From JAIVGV01 sp032229975 (lineage in GTDB: Bacteria; Acidobacteriota; Blastocatellia; Pyrinomonadales; Pyrinomonadaceae), in the NCBI GenBank assembly GCA_032229975.1, contig JAVXVG010000001.1:62001-126000 (forward strand): a stretch of 64,000 nucleotides of DNA, read 5' to 3'. The position numbers and the translations under genes were made by a program. Shown here one piece after another: positions 42,926 to 52,239 of this stretch (positions are counted from its first letter, which is position 1; each line of letters opens with the position of its first letter). The notes under the pieces were generated by a model. It was not told the origin of the DNA. It did no database searches and was given only the letters and a program-made list of their open reading frames with translations.

Positions 42926-44995
42926 ATGTCTTACCAAGTCATCGCGCGCAAATGGCGACCGCAGGCCTTCGAGGAAGTGACCGGCCAAGAGCCGATCACG
43001 CGCACGCTTCGCAACGCCGTCGAGCACGACCGCCTGCATCACGCTTATCTCTTCTCCGGCGCGCGCGGCGTCGGCAAGACCACAACTGCGCGCCTCTTCG
43101 CGAAGGCCCTCAACTGCCACAAGTCTGATCGACCGACGCCCGTGCCCTGTCGCGCGGAAGACCCGACCGTCTGCGCGTCGTGCAAAGAGATCGCCGAAGG
43201 AAGATCGATTGACGTGCTGGAGATCGACGCGGCATCGAACACGGGCGTCGATAACGTGCGCGAGTCGATCATTAACACGGTCGGCGTCCGGCCCGCGCGC
43301 GACCGCTTCAAAGTCTTCATTATCGACGAAGTGCACATGCTCTCGACGCAGGCGTTCAACGCGCTCTTGAAGACGCTGGAAGAGCCGCCGCCGCGTGTCG
43401 TCTTTATCATGGCGACGACCGAGTCGCATAAAATCCCCGACACGATCCTCTCGCGCTCGCAGCAGTTTGAGTTTCGCACCATCGCGACGCAAAAAATCTT
43501 CGAGCGACTACGACTCATCGCCGATGCAGAGAAGATCAAGATCGCCGACGACGCGCTCAGAGAGATCGCGCGCGCGGGCGAAGGCTCGATGCGCGACGCG
43601 CAGTCCGCTTTCGATCAAGTCATCAGTTTCAGCGAAGGCGAGATCAAGACGGACGATGTGGAAGCCGCGCTTGGGTTAGCGGGCGCGCAGTTGCGTTCGC
43701 GCGTGATGCGGGCCGTCGCCGATCAGAAGCCGCAAGACGCGCTCGCCGTCGTCGATGATCTCGTCATGCGCGGTCATGACTTAAGAAACTTCTGTCGCGA
43801 CATGCTCGCGCACCTGCGCGATCTGCTCGTCGTCAAAGTCGCGGGCGAAGCGTCGGAGTTGGCGGACGCGACCGATGCCGAGCGCAAGGAACTCGCTAGT
43901 GAGGCTCAGGAATTCTCCGAGTCAGACCTCGTGCGCTTCTTCCATTCTTTAAGCGAGACGGAGCAACGCCTGCGTGAAGGCGCGCACCCGCGCTACCAGT
44001 TGGAGATCGGACTCGCGAAACTGATCGAGATGCGCAGGCTCGCGCCCGTCTCGCAAATCCTCGAACGCCTCCACGCGCTCGAAGAGGCTCTGCGCACGGG
44101 CCGGACTCCTGCGACGACTCTTTCAACTCCTCCCACTTCATCCGGCAGCGCGGGCGGCCCGGCTTCGCGCGGAGGCGGCACGGGCTCGCCTCCCACTTCA
44201 CGCTCCCCGAAAGCGCGCGCGGAGAGTCATACGCCACAGAGCCAAGCACGACAGGATCAACCACAACAACAAGGCGTGTCGGACTCGTCCGCGCACGCGC
44301 GCGAGAACAACGGCGCAGGTGGCCCAAACTACAGCGCGACTGACGACGTGCCGCCGTGGGAATCGCAGGCGACTGACTCATCGTTGCCCGTGTCGTCGTT
44401 ATCTGAATCGTTTTCGCCTGAATCTTCTTCGCGCGCGCCTTTCACGCCGCCCGCGTTGCGGCTCGTCGAGTCGTCGCAGACAGCGATTGACGGCGCGTCG
44501 TCTGATGGTGCAACGCAGTCGAACGGCGTTGGGTTTCAGTTGCGGTCAACGCAGGCTCCGCCGCGCGTCGCGCTTGAAGAGAGTGGGCCCGTGCGCGCCG
44601 CCGATCCGTTTCTCGAAAAGTTGAAAAGCGCGCTCGAAGATCGCAAGAAGCCTTTTCTCGCCATCGCGCTCGACGGCGCAAGGCGCGCGGCCATTCGCGG
44701 CGCGGAGTTGTACGTCGAGTTTGCGCCGGAGCAAAAATTCCTGCGCGACAATTTGTCGAAGCCGGAAAACGCGCGGCTCGTGCGCGAGGCCTGCTCGGAA
44801 GTGGCGGGGCGCAATCTGGGCTTGCAGATCGTCGTGCGCGACGAGCGCGAGGCTCGCGAGCACGCGGCGGAAGACGACGAACGCAGCGAACGCGAACGAC
44901 TGCGCGAACTCGCCGAGCTAGACCCGCAGGTGCAGGACGTGCTCCGCATCTTCCGCGCAGAGATCGTTGACGTGCGACCGGCGGACAAGGCATGA
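42926..44995 (+). CDS. dnaX: DNA polymerase III subunit tau/gamma
   Basis: 689 residues. Clamp-loader ATPase of the replisome. N-terminal AAA+ module: SYQVIARKWRPQAFEEVTGQE, Walker A GARGVGKTTTARL (~45-57), zinc-binding cysteines CH, C, CASC (~65-88), Walker B VFIIDEVHML, sensor 1 VFIMATTESHKIP and SRS motif LSRSQQF. A helical collar domain (~245-370) is followed by a long Ser/Pro/Gly-rich linker (~395-540) and a compact tau C-terminal domain (~555-680). Full tau is encoded; no obvious A-rich slippery site for a gamma form was seen. Confidence 0.96.
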   Translation: MSYQVIARKWRPQAFEEVTGQEPITRTLRNAVEHDRLHHAYLFSGARGVGKTTTARLFAKALNCHKSDRPTPVPCRAEDPTVCASCKEIAEGRSIDVLEIDAASNTGVDNVRESIINTVGVRPARDRFKVFIIDEVHMLSTQAFNALLKTLEEPPPRVVFIMATTESHKIPDTILSRSQQFEFRTIATQKIFERLRLIADAEKIKIADDALREIARAGEGSMRDAQSAFDQVISFSEGEIKTDDVEAALGLAGAQLRSRVMRAVADQKPQDALAVVDDLVMRGHDLRNFCRDMLAHLRDLLVVKVAGEASELADATDAERKELASEAQEFSESDLVRFFHSLSETEQRLREGAHPRYQLEIGLAKLIEMRRLAPVSQILERLHALEEALRTGRTPATTLSTPPTSSGSAGGPASRGGGTGSPPTSRSPKARAESHTPQSQARQDQPQQQGVSDSSAHARENNGAGGPNYSATDDVPPWESQATDSSLPVSSLSESFSPESSSRAPFTPPALRLVESSQTAIDGASSDGATQSNGVGFQLRSTQAPPRVALEESGPVRAADPFLEKLKSALEDRKKPFLAIALDGARRAAIRGAELYVEFAPEQKFLRDNLSKPENARLVREACSEVAGRNLGLQIVVRDEREAREHAAEDDERSERERLRELAELDPQVQDVLRIFRAEIVDVRPADKA

Positions 44996-45050
44996 GGAAG
45001 AGCGTAGGACGTAGTGCGCGGGATGCGGAGGTCAGAGCTACAGGCAGAAG

Positions 45051-45329
45051 CTAGGCTTTATGCGCATCCATGTGGGCCCTGAGCAAAACATTGATCTTCG
45101 TTTGATAGCCTTTGGCCCTGCTTCCTGAACCATTTCAAAACGTCATCGTCCACGCAACGTCAACTGCGTTTTACATGACACAGGCTTCAGGCCCCGCCGC
45201 ACTACCGCCCGCGCAAACATCTCCGGAGAGATTTCTGGTGCATCAGACAAATTAAGGTCGCCATCCTTCGACGCATCCACGCGCTTCCAATCAGTCCGGA
45301 CTTCTCTTTGAAGTAGCTGCTTTCTTCAT
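45051..45329 (-). pseudogene. Decayed BrnA-like antitoxin
   Basis: Read on the minus strand from ATG 45329, the parts of a BrnA antitoxin appear in order but in changing frames: MKKAATSKRSP, then a shift, DWKRVDASKDGDLNLSDAP, EISPEMFARAVVRRGLKP, KTQLTLR, a shift, VDDDVLKWFRKQG, a shift, and KGYQTKINVLL / RAHMDAHKA with stop TAG at 45051. The final block is the diagnostic BrnA ribbon-helix-helix. Three frameshifts make it non-functional unless sequencing errors are the cause. Confidence 0.8.
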
Positions 45330-45474
45330 GTTTCGTCGCCTTCCTTACAGAGATGATGCGGATATTTATGCGGCTCGCATTTTCAAACTGACCCGCTAAG
45401 AGTCTCCGGCCACCTTCCCCGTCGGGCAAACGCTCAGCGTCAAATGATCCGCTGCCGGGCGTCGCAAATTTCAT
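45322..45474 (-). pseudogene. Remnant of a BrnT-like toxin (C-terminus only)
   Basis: Immediately upstream of, and overlapping, the brnA remnant. RINIRIISVRKATKHEE (45372-45322) is the conserved last strand-helix of BrnT RNase toxins. The preceding residues (from MKFATPGSGSFDAERLPDGE) do not match a BrnT N-terminus, so the toxin is truncated and its normal stop before brnA is lost. Confidence 0.65.
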
Positions 45475-45795
45475 TGAACTCTTGGCCGGACGGAAGTATA
45501 GTTACCTCGTTATCTCTACGGCTGAAATTCTCACGAGGCTGTCTCCTTGCATTCGCGCTAAGTTTGGCTGTCGGTGATGGGTTGGAACAACCTGCTTTTT
45601 AACTAAGCTCACGCGCGTCTCCTAGCGGGAAGGCCTGAGTCACGCTCGGTCAATGAAGTCTTGTGTAGTTCAGCCTTGCGTTGACGCTCATGCTGAAAGG
45701 CCTTCGTCGGCGCGCGGAAATGTGGTTCTCGCGTTCTGCTCCGACGCACTGCCTCTCAACTGTTAAATCATCGTGAGCGACCTGAATAACTGCCC
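45475..45795. other. Gene-free spacer before the biosynthetic locus
   Basis: No coding sequence recognised between the brnT remnant and aroDE. Promoter for the following plus-strand genes is expected here, but I see no clear boxes. The region marks the boundary between core chromosome and accessory cluster. Confidence 0.4.
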
Positions 45796-47325
45796 ATGAC
45801 TGAAGTCTCTTTAATCGCCACTTTAATCAAGCCTCCCTCGGAGAGCGGTGCGGAATTGGCTGCTCTTCCGGACTCCGTTAAGTGGTTAGAGGTGCGCGCA
45901 GACATTTTGGGAGACCTCAACCCGGAATGGCTACGCAAACATTTTAGAGGGCGACTGCTGTACGCGTTGCGAAGCAGGGCCGAAGGCGGTAACTGCTCCG
46001 ACTCAACCGGGCGGCATCATCGTTTGACTGAGGCGGCCCGCCATTACGACCGCGTCGAACTTGAGGGCAGTGATCTCTCCGAAAGCTTGTTAGCCGAAAT
46101 CCCACCCGAGAAGCGGCTCATCTCTTGGCACGGTCGCGCAAGCGGCTTATCCGCGCTCAAGGCTCAGTTCATGCGACTGTCTTCCGTCCCGGCTAGCCTC
46201 TACAAACTGGTCGCAAGCGCCGCTCACATCGGCGAAGAGTTCGTGCCCCTATCCCTTCTGAAAGCGTTGGGTCGCTCGGACACGATTGCTTACTCAGAGG
46301 GCCCCCTCGGATTCTGGAGCCGCTTGGCGGCCCTACATCTGGGTGCGCCCGGAATCTTCGGTCTCGCCCCCGGCGGCAACGTCATTCCGGCGGAGCCAAC
46401 CGTCAACAAGCTGATAGAGGACTATGGCCTTCCGGCACTGAAACCGGCGAGGGAGATTTTCGCAATCATCGGCAATCCCGTGTTTCACTCGCTCTCCCCG
46501 CGCCTGCACAACGCCGCTTACCGCGCGTTGAATCACCCGGCCCTCTTCATGCCGTTCCACGTCGAATCTTTCGCGGAGTTCTGGCACGAGGTCGCGCAGT
46601 CGAGAGCGTTCGACTCGATTGGTCTGCCGATTAAAGGCATGACCGTAGCCTCCCCACACAAGGAGGAGGCTTTGCGGATCGCCAAGACCGCGAGCACGAT
46701 GGCCCGCCGGGCCGAGTCGGCCAACATCCTCGTCAGGAGCAACGGACATTGGAGGGCTGACACGACAGACCCCGAAGTGATCTACATGGCGGGCCGCGAA
46801 CGAAGTGTTAAGGTGAGAGATAAGAGGGCGGCGGTCGTAGGCTGCGGCGGCGCGGGCCGGGCGATAGCGGCGGCGCTGGTCAAGTCCGGCGCGAAGGTGA
46901 CTTTAGTAAACCGCAGCGCGGAACGCGGCCACCACGCCGCCCAACTCCTCGGCTTACCCTATCTCCCACTGCCGGATTTCGACGCGAGGGGTTATGACAC
47001 GGTCGTCAACGCGACTCCCGTGGGCCGCGACACCGACGAAGTCCCTTTCAGCGTTGAGAGATTGGATAACGAAGCGGTCGTCATTGACCTCGCCTACGGC
47101 TCAAGACCGACGCCGTTGGTCGGCAGCGCACACGCGCGCCAACAGATCGTGATTGATGGCCGCGACGTGCTTTTAACGCAGGTACTCCGTCAGTTCCGAC
47201 TGATGACGGGCAGGGATATGCCCTCGGACGTGGCGCTCGACACGCTTGGACGACGAGTTGCGACTCCGGACGTTGTCACTCCGGCGCGACTCGTGGCCGG
47301 ACGAACCGTGCCCGCGTTGACATAA
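45796..47325 (+). CDS. Bifunctional 3-dehydroquinate dehydratase / shikimate dehydrogenase
   Basis: 509 residues. N-terminal ~1-215: type I DHQ dehydratase with E88, H112 (ISWHGRAS) and Schiff-base lysine K137 (YKLVASA). C-terminal ~220-500: shikimate dehydrogenase with substrate serines in HSLSP, catalytic K289 in PHKEE, D325 and the NADP site GCGGAGRAIAAAL. Usual AroE has GANVTxPHK; here KGMTVASPHK is divergent. AroD-AroE fusions are best known in plants and some bacteria. Heading a cluster of tailoring genes, it may feed shikimate-pathway precursor to the product rather than serve general metabolism; that is inference. Confidence 0.88.
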   Translation: MTEVSLIATLIKPPSESGAELAALPDSVKWLEVRADILGDLNPEWLRKHFRGRLLYALRSRAEGGNCSDSTGRHHRLTEAARHYDRVELEGSDLSESLLAEIPPEKRLISWHGRASGLSALKAQFMRLSSVPASLYKLVASAAHIGEEFVPLSLLKALGRSDTIAYSEGPLGFWSRLAALHLGAPGIFGLAPGGNVIPAEPTVNKLIEDYGLPALKPAREIFAIIGNPVFHSLSPRLHNAAYRALNHPALFMPFHVESFAEFWHEVAQSRAFDSIGLPIKGMTVASPHKEEALRIAKTASTMARRAESANILVRSNGHWRADTTDPEVIYMAGRERSVKVRDKRAAVVGCGGAGRAIAAALVKSGAKVTLVNRSAERGHHAAQLLGLPYLPLPDFDARGYDTVVNATPVGRDTDEVPFSVERLDNEAVVIDLAYGSRPTPLVGSAHARQQIVIDGRDVLLTQVLRQFRLMTGRDMPSDVALDTLGRRVATPDVVTPARLVAGRTVPALT

Positions 47326-47454
47326 GAGATGTCAATTAATCATGAGCCACAGAAGCCGTGAGCCATTCCGGCTACAACCTTTTGCTGGGGGGGGCCCCCT
47401 TGTGAGTGCCGAGCTACACGCGGCTCCCGTTCGTTGATGATCTTCTGAATTGCG

Positions 47455-48681
47455 ATGGCAACTGTTTACTCGAACGGCGACATCTACACGCAGCTCGAAC
47501 TGAAGGACGATCAGCAAGAGCTGATCGGGCGCGTCCGAACGCTCGCGAGAGAGAAGTTTGCCCTGCGCGCTCCTCATTACGACCGCACGGCGACCTTTCC
47601 TGTGGAGGATTTTGAAGACCTGTTCCGCGAGGGCCTGCATGCGCCGACGATTCCGAAAGAGGACGGCGGACTCGGACTAGGCCCCTACAGTGATGACGTG
47701 TTCACGCTATGGATGATGACGAAGGAGCTTGCGAAGGCTGATCTCTCGCTGGCTCGTTGCTGGGAGGGCCACGTCAACTCGCTCGTCTTGCTCGACGGCA
47801 TGGCGAACGGCGCGCAAAGAGCGCGTTGGTTTGAGGGCATCGTCGGTCGAGGCGACAAGTGGGTGGCGTGGAGCGGCGAGCCGCAGTCACCCAAGCCGGG
47901 CGAGACTCTCCGCTTCGGAACGGTCGTGGAAAAAGTCGCGGCCGGTTACGTCATCGAAGGCAGCAAAGTATTTTCGACGAGTGCGGGCGGCGCGCAGTGG
48001 GCAATTCTACTGGTCAGCACGGCAGGGCCGGGTGGAGTCCGTCACTCTTCCGCGTCGTCGGAGACGCAACTGATGATGGCCTGCGATCTCTCCGACCCGA
48101 CCGTGCAGATAGACGGCTCATGGTGGGACCCGATAGGGATGCGCGCGACCGTCAGTTATCTCGTAAACTTCCGTCGCACCTTCATCCCCGACGAAAACCT
48201 GATCGGCTATCCCGGACAGTATCTTAAAGAAGGGTGGCAGACCTGCTTCATACCGCACTATGCCGCGACGTTTCTGGGGGCCGCCGAAGCCGCATACGAC
48301 TACGCGCTCGAATACATAACCACGCAGCACAAGTCGGAAGACCCTTACGTGCAGCAGCACATCGGCCAGATGTCCGTGAACGTAGAGACGGCGCACCTTT
48401 GGTTGAGACACGTCGCGCGGCTGTGGGAGTCGGGCCGGTACACGGAAGCGCAGACGGCGGGGAGCCGCGCGCGCCACGTCATCGAGCACCTCGCGGAAGA
48501 GACGGTCAAGCACTGCATACGCGCGTGCGGCGCGCGTTGCCTGAATCGTCCCAGCGTACTGGAGCGCATCTACCGCGACCTCTCTTTTTACGTGCGTCAC
48601 GACAACGACGATCACATACTCGCGATGATCGGCAAATCGGTTCTGGGGCTTAGCCACGACGCGTCTTTCTACAAACCTTGA
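47455..48681 (+). CDS. Acyl-CoA-dehydrogenase-like flavoprotein (monooxygenase type)
   Basis: 408 residues. Three-part ACAD fold: N-terminal helices (~20-115), middle beta domain (~125-245: KWVAWSGEPQS, VIEGSKVFSTSAGGA) and C-terminal four-helix bundle. The end RIYRDLSFYVRHDNDDHIL is the wording of the DszC/SfnB-like group, which use reduced flavin and O2 to hydroxylate N, S or C rather than dehydrogenate CoA esters. The usual catalytic Glu of true dehydrogenases is not apparent. In a cluster with two LLM monooxygenases, an oxidative tailoring role is likely. No flavin reductase is visible. Confidence 0.82.
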   Translation: MATVYSNGDIYTQLELKDDQQELIGRVRTLAREKFALRAPHYDRTATFPVEDFEDLFREGLHAPTIPKEDGGLGLGPYSDDVFTLWMMTKELAKADLSLARCWEGHVNSLVLLDGMANGAQRARWFEGIVGRGDKWVAWSGEPQSPKPGETLRFGTVVEKVAAGYVIEGSKVFSTSAGGAQWAILLVSTAGPGGVRHSSASSETQLMMACDLSDPTVQIDGSWWDPIGMRATVSYLVNFRRTFIPDENLIGYPGQYLKEGWQTCFIPHYAATFLGAAEAAYDYALEYITTQHKSEDPYVQQHIGQMSVNVETAHLWLRHVARLWESGRYTEAQTAGSRARHVIEHLAEETVKHCIRACGARCLNRPSVLERIYRDLSFYVRHDNDDHILAMIGKSVLGLSHDASFYKP

Positions 48682-48735
48682 GCGGGACGCGAAGCCTCGA
48701 AGTGGCTACTGTGCAGGGTTGATCTGGAGGCTCGG

Positions 48736-50379
48736 ATGTCATACCGGAAGCGCATATACGGCTTGGGAATTTGGGGACTCGGACTCGGCTACTATCTTTT
48801 CTACACGCCCTACAGCGGCTTAACCAAAGCGCTATCGAACGGAATCTTCTCGGACATCGGGCCCGTGCCCGGCATCGTTATACTGCCCGTCTCGGTGATG
48901 GCCATTGCGTTCGGCATACTCGGCTTCATCACCGCGATGAAGTGGTGGAAGTACGCCGGACGGCGCGAGTTCTTCGGCGTCAGCATCCCGTTTCCACGGC
49001 GGCTGACCTTTCTGTCCGGCATCTGCATGGCAACGATCATGGGGACGACGACGCTCGCCTTCTCTTTCGGAGGAGTCTCCATCGTTCTGGTGCTGGTCTT
49101 ACTACGCGGCGGCGTTCTGATCATCGCCCCACTTGTGGACGCCATCTCGAAGCGTCGCGTGCGCTGGTTCTCGTGGGCTGCGATGACGATCAGCCTCGCC
49201 GCCGTCCTCGTCATACTCGGCGACGCGGCGCACTACAAGCTGACATCCGCAGTGATGTTGGACGTGGCCGCTTACCTCGCCGCATACTTTTTCAAATTCC
49301 GGTTCATGACGAGCCTCGCCAAGTCGCACGAGCGGAAAGCGACCCTGCGCTACTTCGTCGAGGAGCAGATGATCGCTTCACCGCTCCTGCTGTTAGCGCT
49401 GGTGACAGTGGCGGCATTCGGCGCAGGCGACGTGGCGGCGGGATTAAGATTCGGCTTCACAACCTTCCTCACGAGCGAAGCCGCAATCGCCGCGCTGCTC
49501 GTCGGACTGTTCTACGCGGGCCTTTGCATCTGCACGACCTTCATCTTTCTGGATCGTCGTGAGAATACCTTCTGCGTCCCGATGCACTGCGGCTCGAGTA
49601 TGCTTGCGGGCGTGACCGCCGCTTCCCTCCTCACCTTGCTCTTCGGCTCGCCCGCGCCGAGCACGCCTCAACTCGTCAGCTCCGGCTTGATAATCGTGGC
49701 GCTGGCCTTCCTCTCTCCGCTCCATCACCTTACGCTCTACCGCGACAAGCTCAAGCACGCGCTTCGACGGTCGCTGCCGAAACTCTTCACAGGCTTCGGC
49801 GAAGCGAGCGCGGCCAACTCAGGCGGACTTCAGAAGCCGACGATGGAAAACGTCGTGGTTCAAACCGGACAGGGTGGCCCGGAGCACATCGGCGCGATCC
49901 GGCAACTCTTCCTGTTCGTGTGCAGCGGCAACACGTGTCGTTCGCCAATGGCCGCAGCCATCGGCAACGCGGAGATCGCGGCGCGTTTGCGCTTGCCGCT
50001 TGAGATGGCGATGTGGACAAACGTGCAAGCCGCCAGCGCAGGCATCTCGGCCCGCGCTGGTGCGCCGATGACGCCCGAAGCGCAGCAGGCATTGCACACA
50101 CTCGGAATCCCGGCGCGCACACACGCCGCGCGGAACTTGACGGCGGAGATGGCCCACCGTGTCGAGAGAATTTTCTGCATGACACAAGAACAGCGAAGAG
50201 CCGTCATTGAAATGGTTCCCGCGGCTGCCTCCAAGACACACTGCCTCGACCCCGACGGCGATGTTGAAGACCCTATCGGCGGCGGGCCCGCGACCTACGT
50301 CAACTGCGCTATGCGTATTCACAGACTGGTGCGGCTGCGCTTCGACGAGGTCGCCTTGACGAGCGGGTTGCAAGGCTAA
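48736..50379 (+). CDS. Ten-helix transporter fused to a low-molecular-weight protein tyrosine phosphatase
   Basis: 547 residues. Residues ~1-345 form about ten membrane helices with DMT/EamA-like style and no signal peptide. After a short linker (~346-385) comes a complete LMW-PTP domain: P-loop FVCSGNTCRSP with nucleophile C396 and R402, SAGISARAGAPMTPEA, and the acid loop CLDPDGDVEDP with D505/D507. LMW-PTPs commonly dephosphorylate tyrosine kinases that control polysaccharide export. Fusion to a permease is unusual and suggests phosphorylation-controlled export of the cluster's product. Confidence 0.85.
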   Translation: MSYRKRIYGLGIWGLGLGYYLFYTPYSGLTKALSNGIFSDIGPVPGIVILPVSVMAIAFGILGFITAMKWWKYAGRREFFGVSIPFPRRLTFLSGICMATIMGTTTLAFSFGGVSIVLVLVLLRGGVLIIAPLVDAISKRRVRWFSWAAMTISLAAVLVILGDAAHYKLTSAVMLDVAAYLAAYFFKFRFMTSLAKSHERKATLRYFVEEQMIASPLLLLALVTVAAFGAGDVAAGLRFGFTTFLTSEAAIAALLVGLFYAGLCICTTFIFLDRRENTFCVPMHCGSSMLAGVTAASLLTLLFGSPAPSTPQLVSSGLIIVALAFLSPLHHLTLYRDKLKHALRRSLPKLFTGFGEASAANSGGLQKPTMENVVVQTGQGGPEHIGAIRQLFLFVCSGNTCRSPMAAAIGNAEIAARLRLPLEMAMWTNVQAASAGISARAGAPMTPEAQQALHTLGIPARTHAARNLTAEMAHRVERIFCMTQEQRRAVIEMVPAAASKTHCLDPDGDVEDPIGGGPATYVNCAMRIHRLVRLRFDEVALTSGLQG

Positions 50380-50419
50380 CCGGCCGGTCGCGAGCGAAAG
50401 GATTCCTACGAAGCTCATC

Positions 50420-51361
50420 GTGTCTCATCTCGAAGCCCTGCGTGGGTATGTCAGCAGGGAGTTTTACTACGTGATGACGGAACTCATGGCCCGCCACGGC
50501 TGGAGACAGATAGAAACACTTAGATTGTGGAATGGCCCCGGGACAATCGAGCGGACGCTCCTGTCCGAGTTCGGCGAGCTGCCCCAGTGCATTTTATTCT
50601 GGGAAGGCTACGAGCTGTTGAGCATTTTCGCGGACGACATCTACCGGCTCGACTGTCGTAAATTTATCATCGCAGATGATCTGCACTGGTGGGACGAGCA
50701 GATGAGACGGAGAAAGTCGGTCGGCTTCGCCTTGTGCGACGCCGTTCTTTCCACCTATGCCTACCTCTGGGACGAGTTCTATCCTGAGTTCTGCGGCACG
50801 AAAAGGCTCGTGTGGGTTCCACATTCAGCCTCGCCGGATTTCATGCTCCGCTATAATCCGGACTCAGCGAACTCCATCTTCCTCAGTGGGGCCATGACTG
50901 CTCATTACCCCTTGCGCTTGAAGATGAAGGGGCTGCACGAGCGCGGCTCTTACCCGATAACCTATCACCCGCACCCCGGCTATTACTGCCGGCACGATTA
51001 CGAAGAAGATGAAAGCGTAGGTTGCGGGTATGCCCAACACATCAACGCTTGCCGGGCCGGTTTCACCGACAGCCTCATCTATAAATACTTGGTTGCCAAA
51101 TATTTTGAAATCCCCGCCACCGGCGCACTCCTGTTTGCCGACGACTCCGTCAGGGCCCCCCTGACGGAGCTCGGGTTTATAGAGAACGAGCATTATGTCC
51201 CCGTGTCGGAAGAAAATTTGGAAGAGAAAATCCGCGACGTTCTGGACGAAAGCAATCACGTGAAATTAGATGAGATCAGGCGCAAGGGCCAAGAGCTGGT
51301 CTGGGAAAGACACAAAACCAGCGACCGCGCAAAGCAGATAGACAAGGCTTGTACGGTCTGA
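50420..51361 (+). CDS. CgeB-like glycosyltransferase
   Basis: 313 residues (GTG start at 50420). The C-terminal third looks like the Glyco_trans_1_2 module: YKYLVAKYFEIPATGALLFADDS (~232-254; nucleotide-sugar region) and GQELVWERHKTSDRAKQID at the end. The N-terminal half is Rossmann-like and weakly conserved (LFWEGYELLSIFADDIYRLDCRKFIIADDLHWW). Resembles CgeB/DUF3880-type transferases; donor and acceptor unknown. Sits 7 bp before the propeller gene, within one probable operon. Confidence 0.7.
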   Translation: MSHLEALRGYVSREFYYVMTELMARHGWRQIETLRLWNGPGTIERTLLSEFGELPQCILFWEGYELLSIFADDIYRLDCRKFIIADDLHWWDEQMRRRKSVGFALCDAVLSTYAYLWDEFYPEFCGTKRLVWVPHSASPDFMLRYNPDSANSIFLSGAMTAHYPLRLKMKGLHERGSYPITYHPHPGYYCRHDYEEDESVGCGYAQHINACRAGFTDSLIYKYLVAKYFEIPATGALLFADDSVRAPLTELGFIENEHYVPVSEENLEEKIRDVLDESNHVKLDEIRRKGQELVWERHKTSDRAKQIDKACTV

Positions 51362-51367
51362 GGCGAC

Positions 51368-52219
51368 ATGTGGTCAATCGGCATCTACACCGGCGAGTCG
51401 CCTTTCAGTCTGGGCGCGTGTGATGGCGCGCGAAACCCGGTGCTCACGCGCGAGAGTGTCAGCGACGTGCCCGCCGCCTTCGTCGCAGACCCTTTCATGT
51501 TATGGGTCGGCGCAGTCTGGTATATGTTCTTCGAGGTTCTTAACCGGCAGACGAACAAAGGAGAGATCGGACTTGCGACGAGCAGCGACGGGCTTCATTG
51601 GACGTACAAGCAGATCATCCTCGCGGAGCCGTTTCACCTATCCTACCCTTACGTCTTCGAGTGGGGCGGCGAATACTACATGACACCGGAGACGCTGGGG
51701 GCCGGAGCGGTTCGACTGTACAAGGCGGAAGACTTTCCGGCGCGCTGGTCTCACGTCGGCACACTCATCGAAGCGAGTTGCGCCGACCCTTCTGTCTTTC
51801 GCTTCGACGGCAAGTGGTGGATGTTCGCCTGTTCGACTCCCTATCAGCACGACACGCTCCGGCTCTACTTCGCCGAAGAACTGACGGGCGAGTGGGTGGA
51901 ACACGCGGCTGGCCCTATCGTCGAGGGCGACAAGCGCAAGGCCCGGCCCGGCGGTAGAGTGTTAGTGTCGGGCGACCGTGTCATCCGGTTCGCACAGGAT
52001 TGCGTCCCAGCCTACGGCACGCAGCTCAGGGCGTTCGAGATTTACGAACTCACCGCCGATAGTTACGCCGAGAAGGAACATCCCGGCAGCCCGGTCTTAC
52101 AGCCAAGCGCAGGCGGCGGCGGTTGGAACGCTCAAGGGATGCACCACGTTGATCCTCACCAGACTTCAGACGGGAGCTGGATCGCGTGCGTTGACGGATT
52201 CGGCGTGTGCGATGAATGA
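51368..52219 (+). CDS. Five-bladed beta-propeller, GINT1-N / GH43-like
   Basis: 283 residues. Repeated blade motifs ADPFMLWVGAVWYMFFEV, YPYVFEWGGEYYMTPET and ADPSVFRFDGKWWMFACST each start with Asp-Pro or Tyr-Pro and end with an aromatic strand, as in GH32/43/68-fold propellers. The order (ADPF, IGLATSSDGLHWTY, HLSYPYVF, ADPSVF) is that of the GINT1 N-terminal-like domain, which in bacteria occurs next to sugar-modifying genes. Catalysis is uncertain: an Asp in the first blade is present, a general-acid Glu is possible at PETL. Confidence 0.75.
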   Translation: MWSIGIYTGESPFSLGACDGARNPVLTRESVSDVPAAFVADPFMLWVGAVWYMFFEVLNRQTNKGEIGLATSSDGLHWTYKQIILAEPFHLSYPYVFEWGGEYYMTPETLGAGAVRLYKAEDFPARWSHVGTLIEASCADPSVFRFDGKWWMFACSTPYQHDTLRLYFAEELTGEWVEHAAGPIVEGDKRKARPGGRVLVSGDRVIRFAQDCVPAYGTQLRAFEIYELTADSYAEKEHPGSPVLQPSAGGGGWNAQGMHHVDPHQTSDGSWIACVDGFGVCDE

Positions 52220-52239
52220 ACGCCTTATAGCCTTGCCTA

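Noticed and set aside
45202..45474. 90-codon minus-strand open frame taken as an intact gene
   Set aside because: Its 3' half reads through the start of brnA in a wrong frame; it is a by-product of the decayed toxin-antitoxin pair.
47385..47400. Run of G followed by C (GGGGGGGGCCCCC) upstream of the ACAD-like gene as a phase-variable tract
   Set aside because: It lies outside a coding frame with no clear promoter spacing role; could be an assembly artefact.
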